24,871 nt of DNA from Ruminococcus sp. CAG:382 (lineage in GTDB: Bacteria > Bacillota > Clostridia > Oscillospirales > CAG-382). Each line of letters starts with the position of its first letter. Positions within the stretch are counted from its first letter, which is position 1. Of this stretch, positions 1-8,057 are shown piece after piece. The notes under the pieces are model-generated. The model ran no database searches and was not told the origin of the DNA. It saw nothing but the letters and a program-made list of their open reading frames with translations. Made by a program: the position numbers and the translations under genes. Location: NCBI GenBank assembly GCA_000433115.1, contig FR892200.1, forward strand, positions 1 through 24,871. Reading direction: 5' to 3'.

Positions 1-58
1 TCGAACCCGCTACCTCCACCTTGGCAAGGTGGCGCTCTACCAAATGAGCTAAATCCGC
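1..58 (-). tRNA. tRNA-Gly (GCC), 3' end cut off by window edge
   Basis: On the minus strand the sequence begins GCGGATTTAGCTCA and folds into an acceptor 5' strand, D-arm, and an anticodon stem CCACC/GGTGG around the loop TTGCCAA, giving anticodon GCC. The T-arm begins with GGGTTCGA, but the rest of the T-arm, the acceptor 3' strand and any CCA lie before position 1. It follows tRNA-Asp with only five bases between them, so the two are almost certainly co-transcribed and further tRNAs may follow outside the window. Confidence 0.93.
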
Positions 59-63
59 AGATA

Positions 64-140
64 TGGCGACTCGGACGGGACTCGAACCCGTGACCTCTAG
101 CGTGACAGGCTAGCGTTCTAACCAACTGAACTACCGAGCC
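64..140 (-). tRNA. tRNA-Asp (GTC)
   Basis: This is a complete cloverleaf on the minus strand. The acceptor strands GGCTCGG and CCGAGTC pair with one G-U. The anticodon stem CTAGC/GCTAG encloses CTGTCAC, giving anticodon GTC, and the T-arm contains GGGTTCGAGTCCC. The 3' CCA is genome-encoded at 66-64. It is the first tRNA of a small cluster, downstream of a consensus promoter at 176-204 and followed by tRNA-Gly. Confidence 0.96.
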
Positions 141-175
141 AAATTGTTTACCGTCCGACTTTCGGAACGTGTTGT

Positions 176-204
176 ATTATACCACATACCGTGCGCTTTG
201 TCAA
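176..204 (-). promoter_or_regulatory. sigma-A promoter of the tRNA cluster
   Basis: On the minus strand TTGACA (204-199) is followed after exactly 17 bases by TATAAT (181-176). The base pair before the -10 gives an extended -10 (TGG-TATAAT). The predicted start lies about 30 bases upstream of tRNA-Asp, which suits a tRNA leader. Confidence 0.88.
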
Positions 205-271
205 GGAATATTTTCGACTTTTTTCCGTGTATTGTGAATACGTGAGATATGCAGGTGACGTATGCGGCGAC

Positions 272-311
272 TGCGAAAAATAATGTGCCGCATCGGATAT
301 TATGCGGCACA
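272..311 (-). terminator. rho-independent terminator after lexA
   Basis: A perfect 10-bp inverted repeat (TGTGCCGCAT at 284-293, ATGCGGCACA at 302-311) with an 8-base loop is followed on the minus strand by ATTATTTTT. It lies about 85 bases past the lexA stop and just upstream of the tRNA promoter, so it closes the recA-to-lexA run. Confidence 0.85.
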
Positions 312-338
312 GAACATATTTCACCGTGTGATAAAGTT

Positions 339-370
339 AACACCCATACGAGTGAACACCCATACGAGTG
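339..370. repeat. 16-bp perfect tandem duplication
   Basis: The unit AACACCCATACGAGTG occurs twice back to back (339-354 and 355-370), between the lexA stop codon and its terminator, so it lies in the 3' untranslated part of the transcript. No function is evident. A recent slippage or duplication event is the simplest reading. Confidence 0.9.
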
Positions 371-395
371 GTTTTCAAAGCGGTTCGACGCAAGA

Positions 396-1007
396 TCAGT
401 AGAAGCGGTAATTTGCAATTACCTTACCGAGAACGGTCACATTTTTGGCGATTATCGGCTGCATGGTCGAATTTTCGGGCTGGAGGCGGATATGTCCGTT
501 TTCGCGGAAATAGCGCTTGACTGTCGCCTCGTCATCGATCATTGCGACGACGATTTCGCCGTTATCGGCATACGAACGTCCCTCAACGACAACAATATCG
601 CCGTCCATTATTCCCACCTCGCGCATGCTTTCACCGTCGACCTTAAGGGCAAACAGCTGCCTGCTGCCGTGCGCCATGCTTACCGGGAAATCGACATATC
701 CGTCAAAATTCTGCACAGCCGTTATCGGTACTCCGGCAGTGACCTTCCCGAGAAGCGGCACACGAAGCGTGCTTTCGCCGGAAGTTCCTTCGTCCTCATT
801 CTGAAGCGCGACGGCGCGGCTTTTGCCTATATCGCGGCGGATATATCCCTTGGAATCAAGGCGGCGCAGATACTGATGCACAGTTGATGTGGAACGTATC
901 TGCAATCCGTTGCAGATATCGCGCACGGAAGGAGCGTAGCCGTCGGTTTTCATGCAGTCGAGTATGTAATTATAAATCTGTTTTTCCCTATCGGTGAGTC
1001 CGTCCAT
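396..1007 (-). CDS. lexA: LexA SOS repressor
   Basis: LexA binds SOS operators as a dimer and is inactivated by RecA-stimulated self-cleavage. The 203-residue product has the usual length. An N-terminal winged helix-turn-helix (about 1-65; REKQIYNYI, GYAPSVRDI) is followed by the S24-type peptidase domain. The cleavage site Ala91-Gly92 (KVTAGVP), the nucleophile Ser127 (VDGESMR) and the general base Lys164 (EATVKRY) are all present, so the protein should be active. I chose the ATG at 1007 because TAAGGAG lies seven bases upstream; a further 20 in-frame codons reach 1067 but lie inside mrnC and have no homology. It is the last gene of the recA-led run. No LexA box lies directly before it, so autoregulation would act through the box upstream of recA. 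Confidence 0.97.
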   Translation of the reverse strand: MDGLTDREKQIYNYILDCMKTDGYAPSVRDICNGLQIRSTSTVHQYLRRLDSKGYIRRDIGKSRAVALQNEDEGTSGESTLRVPLLGKVTAGVPITAVQNFDGYVDFPVSMAHGSRQLFALKVDGESMREVGIMDGDIVVVEGRSYADNGEIVVAMIDDEATVKRYFRENGHIRLQPENSTMQPIIAKNVTVLGKVIANYRFY

Positions 1008-1020
1008 GATAAACTCCTTA

Positions 1021-1416
1021 TCAGTCGGCAAGCGAGCCTGCAATTGCCGCAAACAGTTCTTCGGCACGTGCCGAGTCGCCGGAAATATACAGCCATCCGA
1101 ACAGTGCTTCCAATCCCGTCGCCCTGCGGTAGTCGGCTATATCAGCCGACTTCGATGAGTGTGCGCTTTTTGCGTTGCGTCCCGCTTTGAACACCGCCGT
1201 TTCGCTGTCGTCAAGAAGCGGGAGGATCACGCCGACGGCAACGCTTTGCGCGCGCGCCGTCACATATTCCCTGGCCGCTTTGTTCAGTTCGGCAGGCAGG
1301 CAGTCGCCGTCAGCGACAAGATGACGGCGGACAAGGGTTTCGTAATACGAATCACCCATATACGCAAGCACAAGCGGGTTATATGATGAATATGAAGCGC
1401 TCACGCTCTTCTCCAT
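1021..1416 (-). CDS. mrnC: Mini-ribonuclease III (MrnC)
   Basis: This is a small RNase III-like enzyme without a double-stranded RNA-binding domain. In Firmicutes it matures 23S rRNA from its precursor. The 131-residue protein carries the family signatures: NPLVLAYMGDSYYE (residues 13-26, with catalytic Asp22 and Glu26 in the usual helix) and, near the C-terminus, RATGLEALFGWLYISG. Its start overlaps the end of cysS by 16 bases, and its stop ends just before the lexA ribosome-binding site. The cysS-mrnC pairing is standard in Firmicutes. No strong ribosome-binding site precedes the ATG, so translation is probably coupled to cysS. Confidence 0.95.
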   Translation of the reverse strand: MEKSVSASYSSYNPLVLAYMGDSYYETLVRRHLVADGDCLPAELNKAAREYVTARAQSVAVGVILPLLDDSETAVFKAGRNAKSAHSSKSADIADYRRATGLEALFGWLYISGDSARAEELFAAIAGSLAD

Positions 1417-2813
1417 TTTGCGCCGTTCGGCGTATCTTCGATAACGATGCCGCGGGCGGCAAGATCGTTTCGTATTTCATCGGCGAGTTTATAGTCCTTA
1501 TTCTTTTTTGCCTCTGCGCGACGGGCAACGAGAGCATTTATTTCCTCTTCTTCGGGGTCGGCGGGCTTATTTGTTTCTTCTTCTCTGAGAAGCTCAGCTT
1601 CCTTCAACAGGTCGAGCGACAGCACGGTGTCAAACTTATCGATGAGGTGAAGCTTGGTCGCGTCATTTGTGTTATATTTGAGCACATCATAAATCGCGGT
1701 TATTGCCAGAGATGTGTTGATATCGTTATCGAGCGCTTCGCTAAATTCCGCTTCAAGGGCTCTGCAAGCCTCTTCATCGATATCGCCTTCGGCAGACAAT
1801 GCCGATATCTTCATTACCAGTTTTTTATATGCAAGTGCGGCATTATCGAGCGCTTCATACGAGAACACGAGCGCTTTTCTGTAATGCGACTGGAGGCAGA
1901 AGAACCGATACCAGACAGGCTTATAACCCTTTTCTTCAAGAAGCGAAACCGTCAGGAATTCGCCCTTCGATTTGCTCATTTTGCCGTTTGACGTATTGAG
2001 ATGAAGCACATGGAACCAGAAGCGGCACCACGGATGTCCGAGATAAGCTTCGCTTTGTGCGATCTCGTTCGTATGGTGCGGGAATGCATTATCTATGCCG
2101 CCGCAGTGTATGTCAAGATATTCGCCGAGATACTTCAGGCTGATCGCAGAGCATTCGATATGCCAGCCGGGATAACCCACGCCCCACGGACTGTCCCACT
2201 TAAGCTCCTGCGAATCGAATTTCGATTTTGTGAACCAAAGCGCAAAATCGGTTTTGTTGCGTTTGTTTTCGTCCGCGCCAACGCCTTCACGGACACCGAC
2301 TTCAAGGTCTTCGGCGTCATGCTTGTTGAAAACATAGTACTCTTCAACCTTCGAAGTGTCAAAATACACATTTCCTCCGCTCTGATACGCATATCCCTTT
2401 TCAAGAAGGACTTCGATCATGTGGATGAAATCCGGGATGCAGCTTGTTGCCGGAACAACCGTATCTGGTTTGCGTATATTGAGCTTCACGCAGTCGTCAA
2501 AGAACGCATCGGTATAGAATTTTGCGATTTCATGGACGGTTTTGTGCTCACGCTTTGCGCCGTTGAGCATTTTGTCCTCGCCATCATCGGAATCGCCGGT
2601 CAGATGCCCCACATCGGTTATATTCATGACGCGCTTCACATCATAGCCAAGATAACGGAGGTATTTTTCAAGAATATCTTCCATGATATAACTTCTGAGG
2701 TTACCGATATGCGCAAAGTGATACACAGTGGGACCGCAGGTATACATTCTTACGGTGTTATCCTTTACGGTAAACTCGTCTTTTTCTCTTGTTAAGGAAT
2801 TATACAGCTTCAT
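1401..2813 (-). CDS. cysS: Cysteinyl-tRNA synthetase
   Basis: This class I synthetase charges tRNA-Cys with cysteine. The 470-residue protein is full length. The HIGH-type motif is HIGN at residues 35-38 and the KMSKS loop is at 278-282. The zinc site that selects cysteine is intact (Cys26, Cys221 in WHIECS, His246 and Glu250 in HHTNE). The C-terminal DALR-like region and the tail with APNG-type ending (TPNGAKW) are present. GAGG stands five bases before the ATG. It follows pgsA after 12 bases and overlaps mrnC. Confidence 0.98.
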   Translation of the reverse strand: MKLYNSLTREKDEFTVKDNTVRMYTCGPTVYHFAHIGNLRSYIMEDILEKYLRYLGYDVKRVMNITDVGHLTGDSDDGEDKMLNGAKREHKTVHEIAKFYTDAFFDDCVKLNIRKPDTVVPATSCIPDFIHMIEVLLEKGYAYQSGGNVYFDTSKVEEYYVFNKHDAEDLEVGVREGVGADENKRNKTDFALWFTKSKFDSQELKWDSPWGVGYPGWHIECSAISLKYLGEYLDIHCGGIDNAFPHHTNEIAQSEAYLGHPWCRFWFHVLHLNTSNGKMSKSKGEFLTVSLLEEKGYKPVWYRFFCLQSHYRKALVFSYEALDNAALAYKKLVMKISALSAEGDIDEEACRALEAEFSEALDNDINTSLAITAIYDVLKYNTNDATKLHLIDKFDTVLSLDLLKEAELLREEETNKPADPEEEEINALVARRAEAKKNKDYKLADEIRNDLAARGIVIEDTPNGAKWRRA

Positions 2814-2825
2814 AGTTGCCTCGGA

Positions 2826-3443
2826 TTATTTATTTGTGTTGATACTGCTCCAGTTATGTATCAGATAATTAAGACCAGACCACACGGTGAAAAATGCCAT
2901 GATTATGACAAAAATCAGGGAAAGTATGCCGCCGGTCGGAAAAGCAATCGGTTCGAGCAGGATTATAATTACGGAAACGAACTGTGTGACCGTTTTTATC
3001 TTGCCAAGCATATTTGCGGCGACGACAATACCGGAATTGTTCGAAAGGACAAGGCGCATCGACGTTATTGCAAGCTCGCGGAAGATGACAAGCAACGTTG
3101 CCCAAAATACGACATGCCTGAGTATGCCGGACGGAATTATGCTGTCTGCGCCGAAATCAAGGACATAATCGGAAAAGCAGATCGAAACGAATGCGCCGAA
3201 TATCATGAATTTATCGGCAAGCGGATCCATGAATTTCCCGAATGTCGTCACAAGTCCACGTTTTCTGGCGATGTTTCCATCAAAGAAATCGGTGATCGCG
3301 GCGATTATGAATATAGCGGCGGCAACGATACGTGACGCAGTCAGATTGTCACTGCCGAACACGGGATATACGATGAACAGTACGAAAAACGGAATAAGAA
3401 TTATTCTGAATACAGTCAACTTATTCGGAAGATTTAGCTTCAT
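2826..3443 (-). CDS. pgsA: CDP-diacylglycerol--glycerol-3-phosphate 3-phosphatidyltransferase
   Basis: This membrane enzyme makes phosphatidylglycerol phosphate from CDP-diacylglycerol and glycerol 3-phosphate. At 205 residues it has the family's usual size, with several hydrophobic helices. The CDP-alcohol phosphotransferase signature D-G-x2-A-R-x8-G-x3-D-x3-D is complete from Asp55 to Asp77. The short 8-residue spacing is typical of PgsA and differs from the PssA at 19130-19768. A GAGGAA ribosome-binding site precedes the ATG. It sits between rimO and cysS in the recA-led run; rimO-pgsA-recA neighbourhoods are common in Firmicutes. Confidence 0.95.
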   Translation of the reverse strand: MKLNLPNKLTVFRIILIPFFVLFIVYPVFGSDNLTASRIVAAAIFIIAAITDFFDGNIARKRGLVTTFGKFMDPLADKFMIFGAFVSICFSDYVLDFGADSIIPSGILRHVVFWATLLVIFRELAITSMRLVLSNNSGIVVAANMLGKIKTVTQFVSVIIILLEPIAFPTGGILSLIFVIIMAFFTVWSGLNYLIHNWSSINTNK

Positions 3444-3461
3444 CGGGCTTCATTCCTCTTT

Positions 3462-4814
3462 TCAATCGGTAAATACTGCCTGACCGACAAGGTCATAATC
3501 AATTACATCGACGATCTTCACATCGACAAAAGTTCCGTCTTTGACATTACGGGAAGAATGGAAATATATTTTCCCGTCAACATCGGGCGCATCGCGGAAG
3601 GAACGTCCGAAGAAGCACTCGGACACCTTGTCATATCCCTCGGAAAGGACCTTCACGGTCTTTCCGACGAGCTCTCTGTTCTTGGCAGCATGGACTGCCT
3701 GCTGACGCTTCATCAACGCCTTGCAGCGCTTATGTTTTGTTGCGGCAGGTATCTGATCTGGCATATCGTATGCCTTGGTTCCCTCCTCGCGGGAATATTC
3801 AAATACACCGAGACGGTCAAACTTCATTTCATCGATAAAGTCGCCCATAGCCTTATAGTCTTCCTCGGTCTCGCCCGGGAAGCCGGTTATAAAGGTTGTA
3901 CGCAGAACCGCATCGGGGATCTTCGCTCTGATGCGCTCGACCGTTGAACGGATGGATGCTGCGGTGTCGCGGCGATTCATCGCGCTGAGCATACGGTCGG
4001 TAACGTGCTGGACGGGAATATCGAAATACTTCACTATTTTCGGATTATTTGCTATCTCGTCGATGAGCGCGTCGGTTATACGATCGGGATACATATAGAG
4101 AACACGTATCCATTCGATACCGTCGATCGTCGAAAGCTCGCGCAGCAAACTGTCAAGGCAGTATGTGCCGTAGATATCCTCACCGTAACGGGTCGTGTCC
4201 TGCGCGATGACGCAAAGCTCCTTTACGCCGAGAGCGGCAAGGTCCTTCGCTTCATTGACGATATCGCTCATCCGGCGGCTTCTGAATTTTCCGCGGAGAG
4301 AAGGTATGACGCAGTATGTACAGCAGTTGTCACAGCCTTCGGCGATTTTTATGTATGCAAAGAATTCGGGAGTTGTTATGACGCGGTCTCCGCCCATCGG
4401 CGCTTCGCTGATATTATGAAAGCAGGAGAAACGCTTTTTCTCGTATGCGCACTTGACGGCTTCAACCACGTCGTCATATGCGCCGGTGCCTATCACGGCA
4501 TCAACCTCGGGAAGCTCTTCGAAAATCTGCTCCTTATAGCGCTCGGCAAGACAGCCGGTCACAACGATCCCTTTGAGGGAACGATTTTCTTTAAGCCATG
4601 CGACATCAAGAATGTTATCGATCGCTTCCTGCTTTGCAGACTGTATGAAGGCGCAGGTATTGATCACAATAACATCCGCGTCGATATCCTCGGCGACGAT
4701 CTCACATCCGGCTTCCGCAAGCTTTGAAATCATTACCTCGGTATTAATAAGATTCTTAGCACAGCCAAGAGAAACAAAACCAACTTTAATCGGCAAAATA
4801 ACCACCCTGTTCAC
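3462..4814 (-). CDS. rimO: Ribosomal protein S12 methylthiotransferase RimO
   Basis: This is a radical SAM enzyme with two [4Fe-4S] clusters that methylthiolates an Asp of ribosomal protein S12. The N-terminal UPF0004 domain begins VGFVSLGCAKN and carries the auxiliary-cluster cysteines. The radical SAM triad is in CDNCCTYC, followed by IPSLRGKFRSR, and a TRAM-like domain forms the C-terminus. The longest frame starts at a GTG (4814) inside recX. A TTG at 4796, with AGGGTGG about five bases upstream, gives the N-terminus MPIKVGFVSLGC that matches relatives better and cuts the overlap with recX to 11 bases. The start is therefore uncertain by six codons. Confidence 0.96.
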   Translation of the reverse strand: MNRVVILPIKVGFVSLGCAKNLINTEVMISKLAEAGCEIVAEDIDADVIVINTCAFIQSAKQEAIDNILDVAWLKENRSLKGIVVTGCLAERYKEQIFEELPEVDAVIGTGAYDDVVEAVKCAYEKKRFSCFHNISEAPMGGDRVITTPEFFAYIKIAEGCDNCCTYCVIPSLRGKFRSRRMSDIVNEAKDLAALGVKELCVIAQDTTRYGEDIYGTYCLDSLLRELSTIDGIEWIRVLYMYPDRITDALIDEIANNPKIVKYFDIPVQHVTDRMLSAMNRRDTAASIRSTVERIRAKIPDAVLRTTFITGFPGETEEDYKAMGDFIDEMKFDRLGVFEYSREEGTKAYDMPDQIPAATKHKRCKALMKRQQAVHAAKNRELVGKTVKVLSEGYDKVSECFFGRSFRDAPDVDGKIYFHSSRNVKDGTFVDVKIVDVIDYDLVGQAVFTD

Positions 4815-5415
4815 TGAAAGCCCTGAGTGCGGTATTTATCATGTCGTAGGAATATCCCATACGCTTAAGATATGCGCAGAGCTTTGATTTTATTTTTATG
4901 TCGCTTATTCCGGAAGAAGGAAGCTTCTTTGCAATAAGCGTATTGAGATTTTCGGCAAGACTGTCACCATCGAGCGACAATACCGCCTCATTCACGGCAT
5001 CGCGTTCATATCCGCGCACCGTAAGCTCATTCCTTATGCGTTCCGGTCCCCAGAGCTTCACCTCGGCAAAACGGGAAGCAAAGCGCTCCGCCGCAGCGTA
5101 CTCGTCGATATAGCCACGCTCCTTCATGAGCGCCGCGACCTCTGATGCGGTTTCCTTATCGAATTTTTCGCTGAGCTTACGCACAAGACGCTTTTCGGAC
5201 ACATCGCCATATGAAAGAACCGAAAACGCTTTTTTGATACACGCGAGCCGGTCTGTACACGTTATCAGAATTTCTATTACATCATCGTCGCATTCGCCTT
5301 CGATGCAGGCAAGCCTTGAAAGGTCTGCGGTCGTTATGCGGTACGTTTCGCCGTTTGCAACCACGTCGGCTTCATGCTTGTCTTCATAGACGATGATCGA
5401 TGTTATGACTGCCAT
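4786..5415 (-). CDS. recX: RecX, regulator of RecA
   Basis: RecX binds RecA filaments and modulates recombinase activity. The 209-residue protein has the helical three-repeat RecX architecture. Recognisable pieces are LSYGDVSEKRLVRKL and ERGYIDEYAAAERF, followed by GPERIRNELTVRGY. Its ATG shares one base with the recA stop (TGATG at 5417-5413), so the two are translationally coupled, the classic recA-recX arrangement. Its 3' end overlaps the rimO start. Confidence 0.95.
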   Translation of the reverse strand: MAVITSIIVYEDKHEADVVANGETYRITTADLSRLACIEGECDDDVIEILITCTDRLACIKKAFSVLSYGDVSEKRLVRKLSEKFDKETASEVAALMKERGYIDEYAAAERFASRFAEVKLWGPERIRNELTVRGYERDAVNEAVLSLDGDSLAENLNTLIAKKLPSSGISDIKIKSKLCAYLKRMGYSYDMINTALRAFSEQGGYFAD

Positions 5416-6515
5416 CAGGGCTCGTCATCAAAGCTTTCGTCGTCGCTTGCTTCGGTTTCACCGAATTCGGCTTCATAGCCGTTTCGTGAGGCGGCGTATG
5501 CTTTACGTATTTTTTCTTCGATCTCGGCAGCGAGAGCTTTGTCCTCGGTAAGGAGCACGCGGACGTTATCCCTGCCCTGAGCAAGGCGCTGCCCGCCGTA
5601 GCTGAACCACGAGCCGCTCTTTTCAATTATTTCAAACTGCACCCCAAGATCGACAAGCTCGCTTTCTTTGGAAATACCTTTACCGAAAATGATATCGAAT
5701 TCGGCGGTCTTGAAGGGAGGCGCAACCTTATTCTTAACGATCTTGCACTTGACGTGGTTGCCGATAAAATTCGTACCGTCCTTGATCTGTTCGCCCTTGC
5801 GGACATCGATACGGACGCTGGCATAAAACTTCAGCGCTCTGCCGCCGGTCGTTACCTCGGGATTGCCGTACACGATGCCGACCTTTTCACGGAGCTGGTT
5901 TATGAACACAACGATACAGTTAGATTTGGAAATTGCGCCGGACAGCTTACGCAGTGCCTGCGACATGAGCCGCGCATGAAGACCGACATGTGAATCACCC
6001 ATATCACCCTCAATTTCGCTTTTCGGAACAAGTGCCGCGACAGAGTCGACGACAACTATTTCAACAGCGCCGCTTCTCACCAGTGCTTCACATACCTCAA
6101 GGGCTGCTTCGCCGTCATCGGGCTGGGAAACCAAAAGGTCATTGATATTGACGCCGAGATTCTTGGCGTATACGGGATCAAGAGCGTGTTCGGCATCGAT
6201 GAAAGCTGCTTCTCCGCCCGCTTTCTGCACTTCGGCGATCATATGGAGAGCGACGGTCGTCTTACCGGAGGATTCCGGTCCGAAAATTTCGATTATTCTG
6301 CCGCGCGGCACGCCGCCGATTCCAAGTGCGAGGTCAAGCGAAAGCGACCCGGTCGGAACCGATTTGACCTCCATATTCATGTTATCACCGAGGCGCATTA
6401 CGATTCCTTTACCCTGCTTCTTTTCAAGCTGGGCAAGCGCGGTTTCAAGTGCTTTTTTCTTGTCATTTGACTTGTCGGCGGATTTATCCGTGGACTTATC
6501 TGCGGCTGCTGCCAT
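5415..6515 (-). CDS. recA: RecA recombinase
   Basis: This ATP-dependent strand-exchange protein is also the co-protease for LexA. The product is 366 residues. Walker A is GPESSGKTT at 79-87, Walker B is IVVVDSVAAL, and the L2 region has TTGGRALKFYASVR. The C-terminus is acidic (ASDDESFDDEP), as usual. I chose the ATG at 6515, ten bases after GGGAG; an in-frame GTG at 6524 lies only one base after GGGAG and is less likely. The N-terminus has an unusual lysine- and serine-rich lead (residues 6-20) built of DKS repeats. It is the first gene of the run and has a promoter with a LexA box. Confidence 0.98.
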   Translation of the reverse strand: MAAAADKSTDKSADKSNDKKKALETALAQLEKKQGKGIVMRLGDNMNMEVKSVPTGSLSLDLALGIGGVPRGRIIEIFGPESSGKTTVALHMIAEVQKAGGEAAFIDAEHALDPVYAKNLGVNINDLLVSQPDDGEAALEVCEALVRSGAVEIVVVDSVAALVPKSEIEGDMGDSHVGLHARLMSQALRKLSGAISKSNCIVVFINQLREKVGIVYGNPEVTTGGRALKFYASVRIDVRKGEQIKDGTNFIGNHVKCKIVKNKVAPPFKTAEFDIIFGKGISKESELVDLGVQFEIIEKSGSWFSYGGQRLAQGRDNVRVLLTEDKALAAEIEEKIRKAYAASRNGYEAEFGETEASDDESFDDEP

Positions 6516-6583
6516 AATCTGCACACTCCCTGTTTATTAAAATCACGCAAAGGCGGACGTATATCCACCTCTGTCGGTATCAC

Positions 6584-6595
6584 GAACTTTTGTTC
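6584..6595 (-). promoter_or_regulatory. LexA (SOS) box of recA
   Basis: GAAC-TTTT-GTTC is a perfect palindromic half-site pair, with a flanking C that fits the Firmicutes consensus CGAAC-N4-GTTCG on one side. It lies five bases downstream of the -10 element, over the expected transcription start, where LexA binding would block RNA polymerase. Confidence 0.9.
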
Positions 6596-6600
6596 ACCTC

Positions 6601-6629
6601 ATTTTACCACACATAATCACGCTTGTCAA
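6601..6629 (-). promoter_or_regulatory. sigma-A promoter of the recA-to-lexA run
   Basis: TTGACA (6629-6624) and TAAAAT (6606-6601) are separated by 17 bases, with an extended -10 (TGG). The start would fall in the LexA box, giving a 5' leader of about 80 bases. That leader contains a small hairpin, AGGTGGA/TCCGCCT, near 6555-6574. Confidence 0.88.
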
Positions 6630-6655
6630 CACATTTTTTGGTGCAAAGCATGTAT

Positions 6656-6709
6656 TAAAGAAAAAAGCGACTGTACAGTCCGCGATCCGGATAAGTAAAG
6701 TCGCTTTTT
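6656..6709 (-). terminator. rho-independent terminator after the decarboxylase gene
   Basis: On the minus strand AAAAAGCGACT (6709-6699) pairs with AGTCGCTTTTT (6672-6662), and the T-rich run continues to about 6656. It lies 17 bases beyond the decarboxylase stop. The loop contains a perfect 12-base palindrome, GACTGTACAGTC (6669-6680), that could form a competing small hairpin. Confidence 0.8.
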
Positions 6710-6725
6710 GTTTTATTCCGGCAGA

Positions 6726-8057
6726 TTACTCCTTTACGACGGTGATACGTGTGATCCTGTAATGGCGCAAAACATCGACTGCCTGTTTTGTGATTATCTC
6801 TCCGGATACAACCACCGGTATTGCCGGAGGACAACTCACGACCGGAGAGGCGCATATTCTTCCGACCGCTTCATCGGAACATATTGTTTCACATGGCGAA
6901 AACACCGCTTCGCGGACAGTCATTCCGGACGGCGGGCAGTTATATTCAAATATGTAAGAGCCGTTATACGGTATTGTATTTGTTCCGAGTGACTCAATCA
7001 CACGTTCAAGCTCGGCTTCATCCGTTTCCGAAGAAGGCATCAGGACAACGTACTCGCCGTCAGCATATTCACATTCGATTCCGCTGCTGCGGAGCATGTC
7101 AGCAAGCTGCCTTCCGTCTGCCCCATCCGGACTCACGACAGTCAGTTTCATCGGTTCATCTCCGGATATCTGCCAGCCATGGCACATCAGCACGTTTTTT
7201 GCCGTGTCAAGAAGTTGCGCGATCCTTTCAAGCTTTTCCGGATAAGTGCCCGCAAGATACGCATTGCAGAGGTCAAGCGAACGGAGAATGAGGTATGAGG
7301 GGCTTGTAGAGCCGAAAAGCGCCATTGCGTTCTTCGCATTTTCGAAAAACTGCGGTGCGTCGCGGCTTATATGAAGATATGCACCTCCGGTAAGTACCGG
7401 AAATGTTTTATGTGCGGAATCACAGCACATATCCGCACCGCATTCCAGCGGATGAAGCGGCTTAGAAAGAAATTTCAGATATGCTCCGTGCGCGTTGTCA
7501 ACTATGAGAGGCACATCAAATGCATGGCACGCATCGGCAATCGACCGTATATCAAGCATATTGCCGAGATAATCGGGAGACGTCACATATACCGCAGACG
7601 GCAGTCTGTCTGCCGTTTGAAGTGCTTTTTTTATGTCGCGTGCCGTTATATCACAGCGGCATAGCGAAATAGCCTTTTCCGGAATAAGCCAACACACATC
7701 AATGTCGCAAAGAGCGAGTGCATATATAAACGCTCTGTGTGCATTGCGGCCGGCGAGTATATACGGGCGTGCGCCGGATCTCTTTTCAAGCGTGGCAAGG
7801 TACACCATTGCACGTATGCACTGGCTTGAACCTTCGGTTGAATACAGCGTTTTTCCGCTGCCGAACAGCAATGACGCATTCCTTTCGCTTTCCGCGATTA
7901 TTCCGTCTGCTTCGTAAAGCTCATCGGCTCCGCATATTTCGGTAATATCGAACCGTTCGGCACCGGTAAAGTTCTTGCCCTTATGACCCGGCATATGAAG
8001 ACGCACCGTATCGCCGCCGGCATACCGACGCACAAAATCGTCAATCGGCGTTTTCAT
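6726..8057 (-). CDS. PLP-dependent Orn/Lys/Arg decarboxylase family protein
   Basis: This is a fold-type I PLP enzyme of the Orn/Lys/Arg decarboxylase major-domain family (SpeA/YaaO-like), which removes CO2 from a basic amino acid to make a polyamine or its precursor. Of its 443 residues, the visible signatures are LHMPGHKG near residue 20, STEGSSQ near 73, the PLP aspartate Asp187 (IVDNAHGAY), and the Schiff-base lysine Lys217 in DSAHKTFPVLTGG. The C-terminal small domain is present and the N-terminal response-regulator wing of the long enzymes is absent. Substrate cannot be told from sequence. The ATG overlaps the end of the SCIFF maturase gene by 17 bases and has only a weak ribosome-binding site, so translation is probably coupled. 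Confidence 0.9.
   Translation of the reverse strand: MKTPIDDFVRRYAGGDTVRLHMPGHKGKNFTGAERFDITEICGADELYEADGIIAESERNASLLFGSGKTLYSTEGSSQCIRAMVYLATLEKRSGARPYILAGRNAHRAFIYALALCDIDVCWLIPEKAISLCRCDITARDIKKALQTADRLPSAVYVTSPDYLGNMLDIRSIADACHAFDVPLIVDNAHGAYLKFLSKPLHPLECGADMCCDSAHKTFPVLTGGAYLHISRDAPQFFENAKNAMALFGSTSPSYLILRSLDLCNAYLAGTYPEKLERIAQLLDTAKNVLMCHGWQISGDEPMKLTVVSPDGADGRQLADMLRSSGIECEYADGEYVVLMPSSETDEAELERVIESLGTNTIPYNGSYIFEYNCPPSGMTVREAVFSPCETICSDEAVGRICASPVVSCPPAIPVVVSGEIITKQAVDVLRHYRITRITVVKE

Noticed and set aside
311..324. AGAACATATTTCA as a second LexA box
   Set aside because: Only the left half-site matches GAAC; the right half is not GTTC, and the site is downstream of lexA, not in a promoter.
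249..887. 212-codon plus-strand frame starting inside the lexA terminator
   Set aside because: It is antisense to lexA, starts next to the terminator hairpin and shows no recognisable domain.
1008..1067. 20-codon N-terminal extension of LexA
   Set aside because: It overlaps mrnC, and the strong TAAGGAG site points to the ATG at 1007, which gives the normal LexA N-terminus.
2001..2795. 264-codon plus-strand frame
   Set aside because: It is antisense to cysS, which has complete catalytic motifs; long shadows are expected in this base composition.
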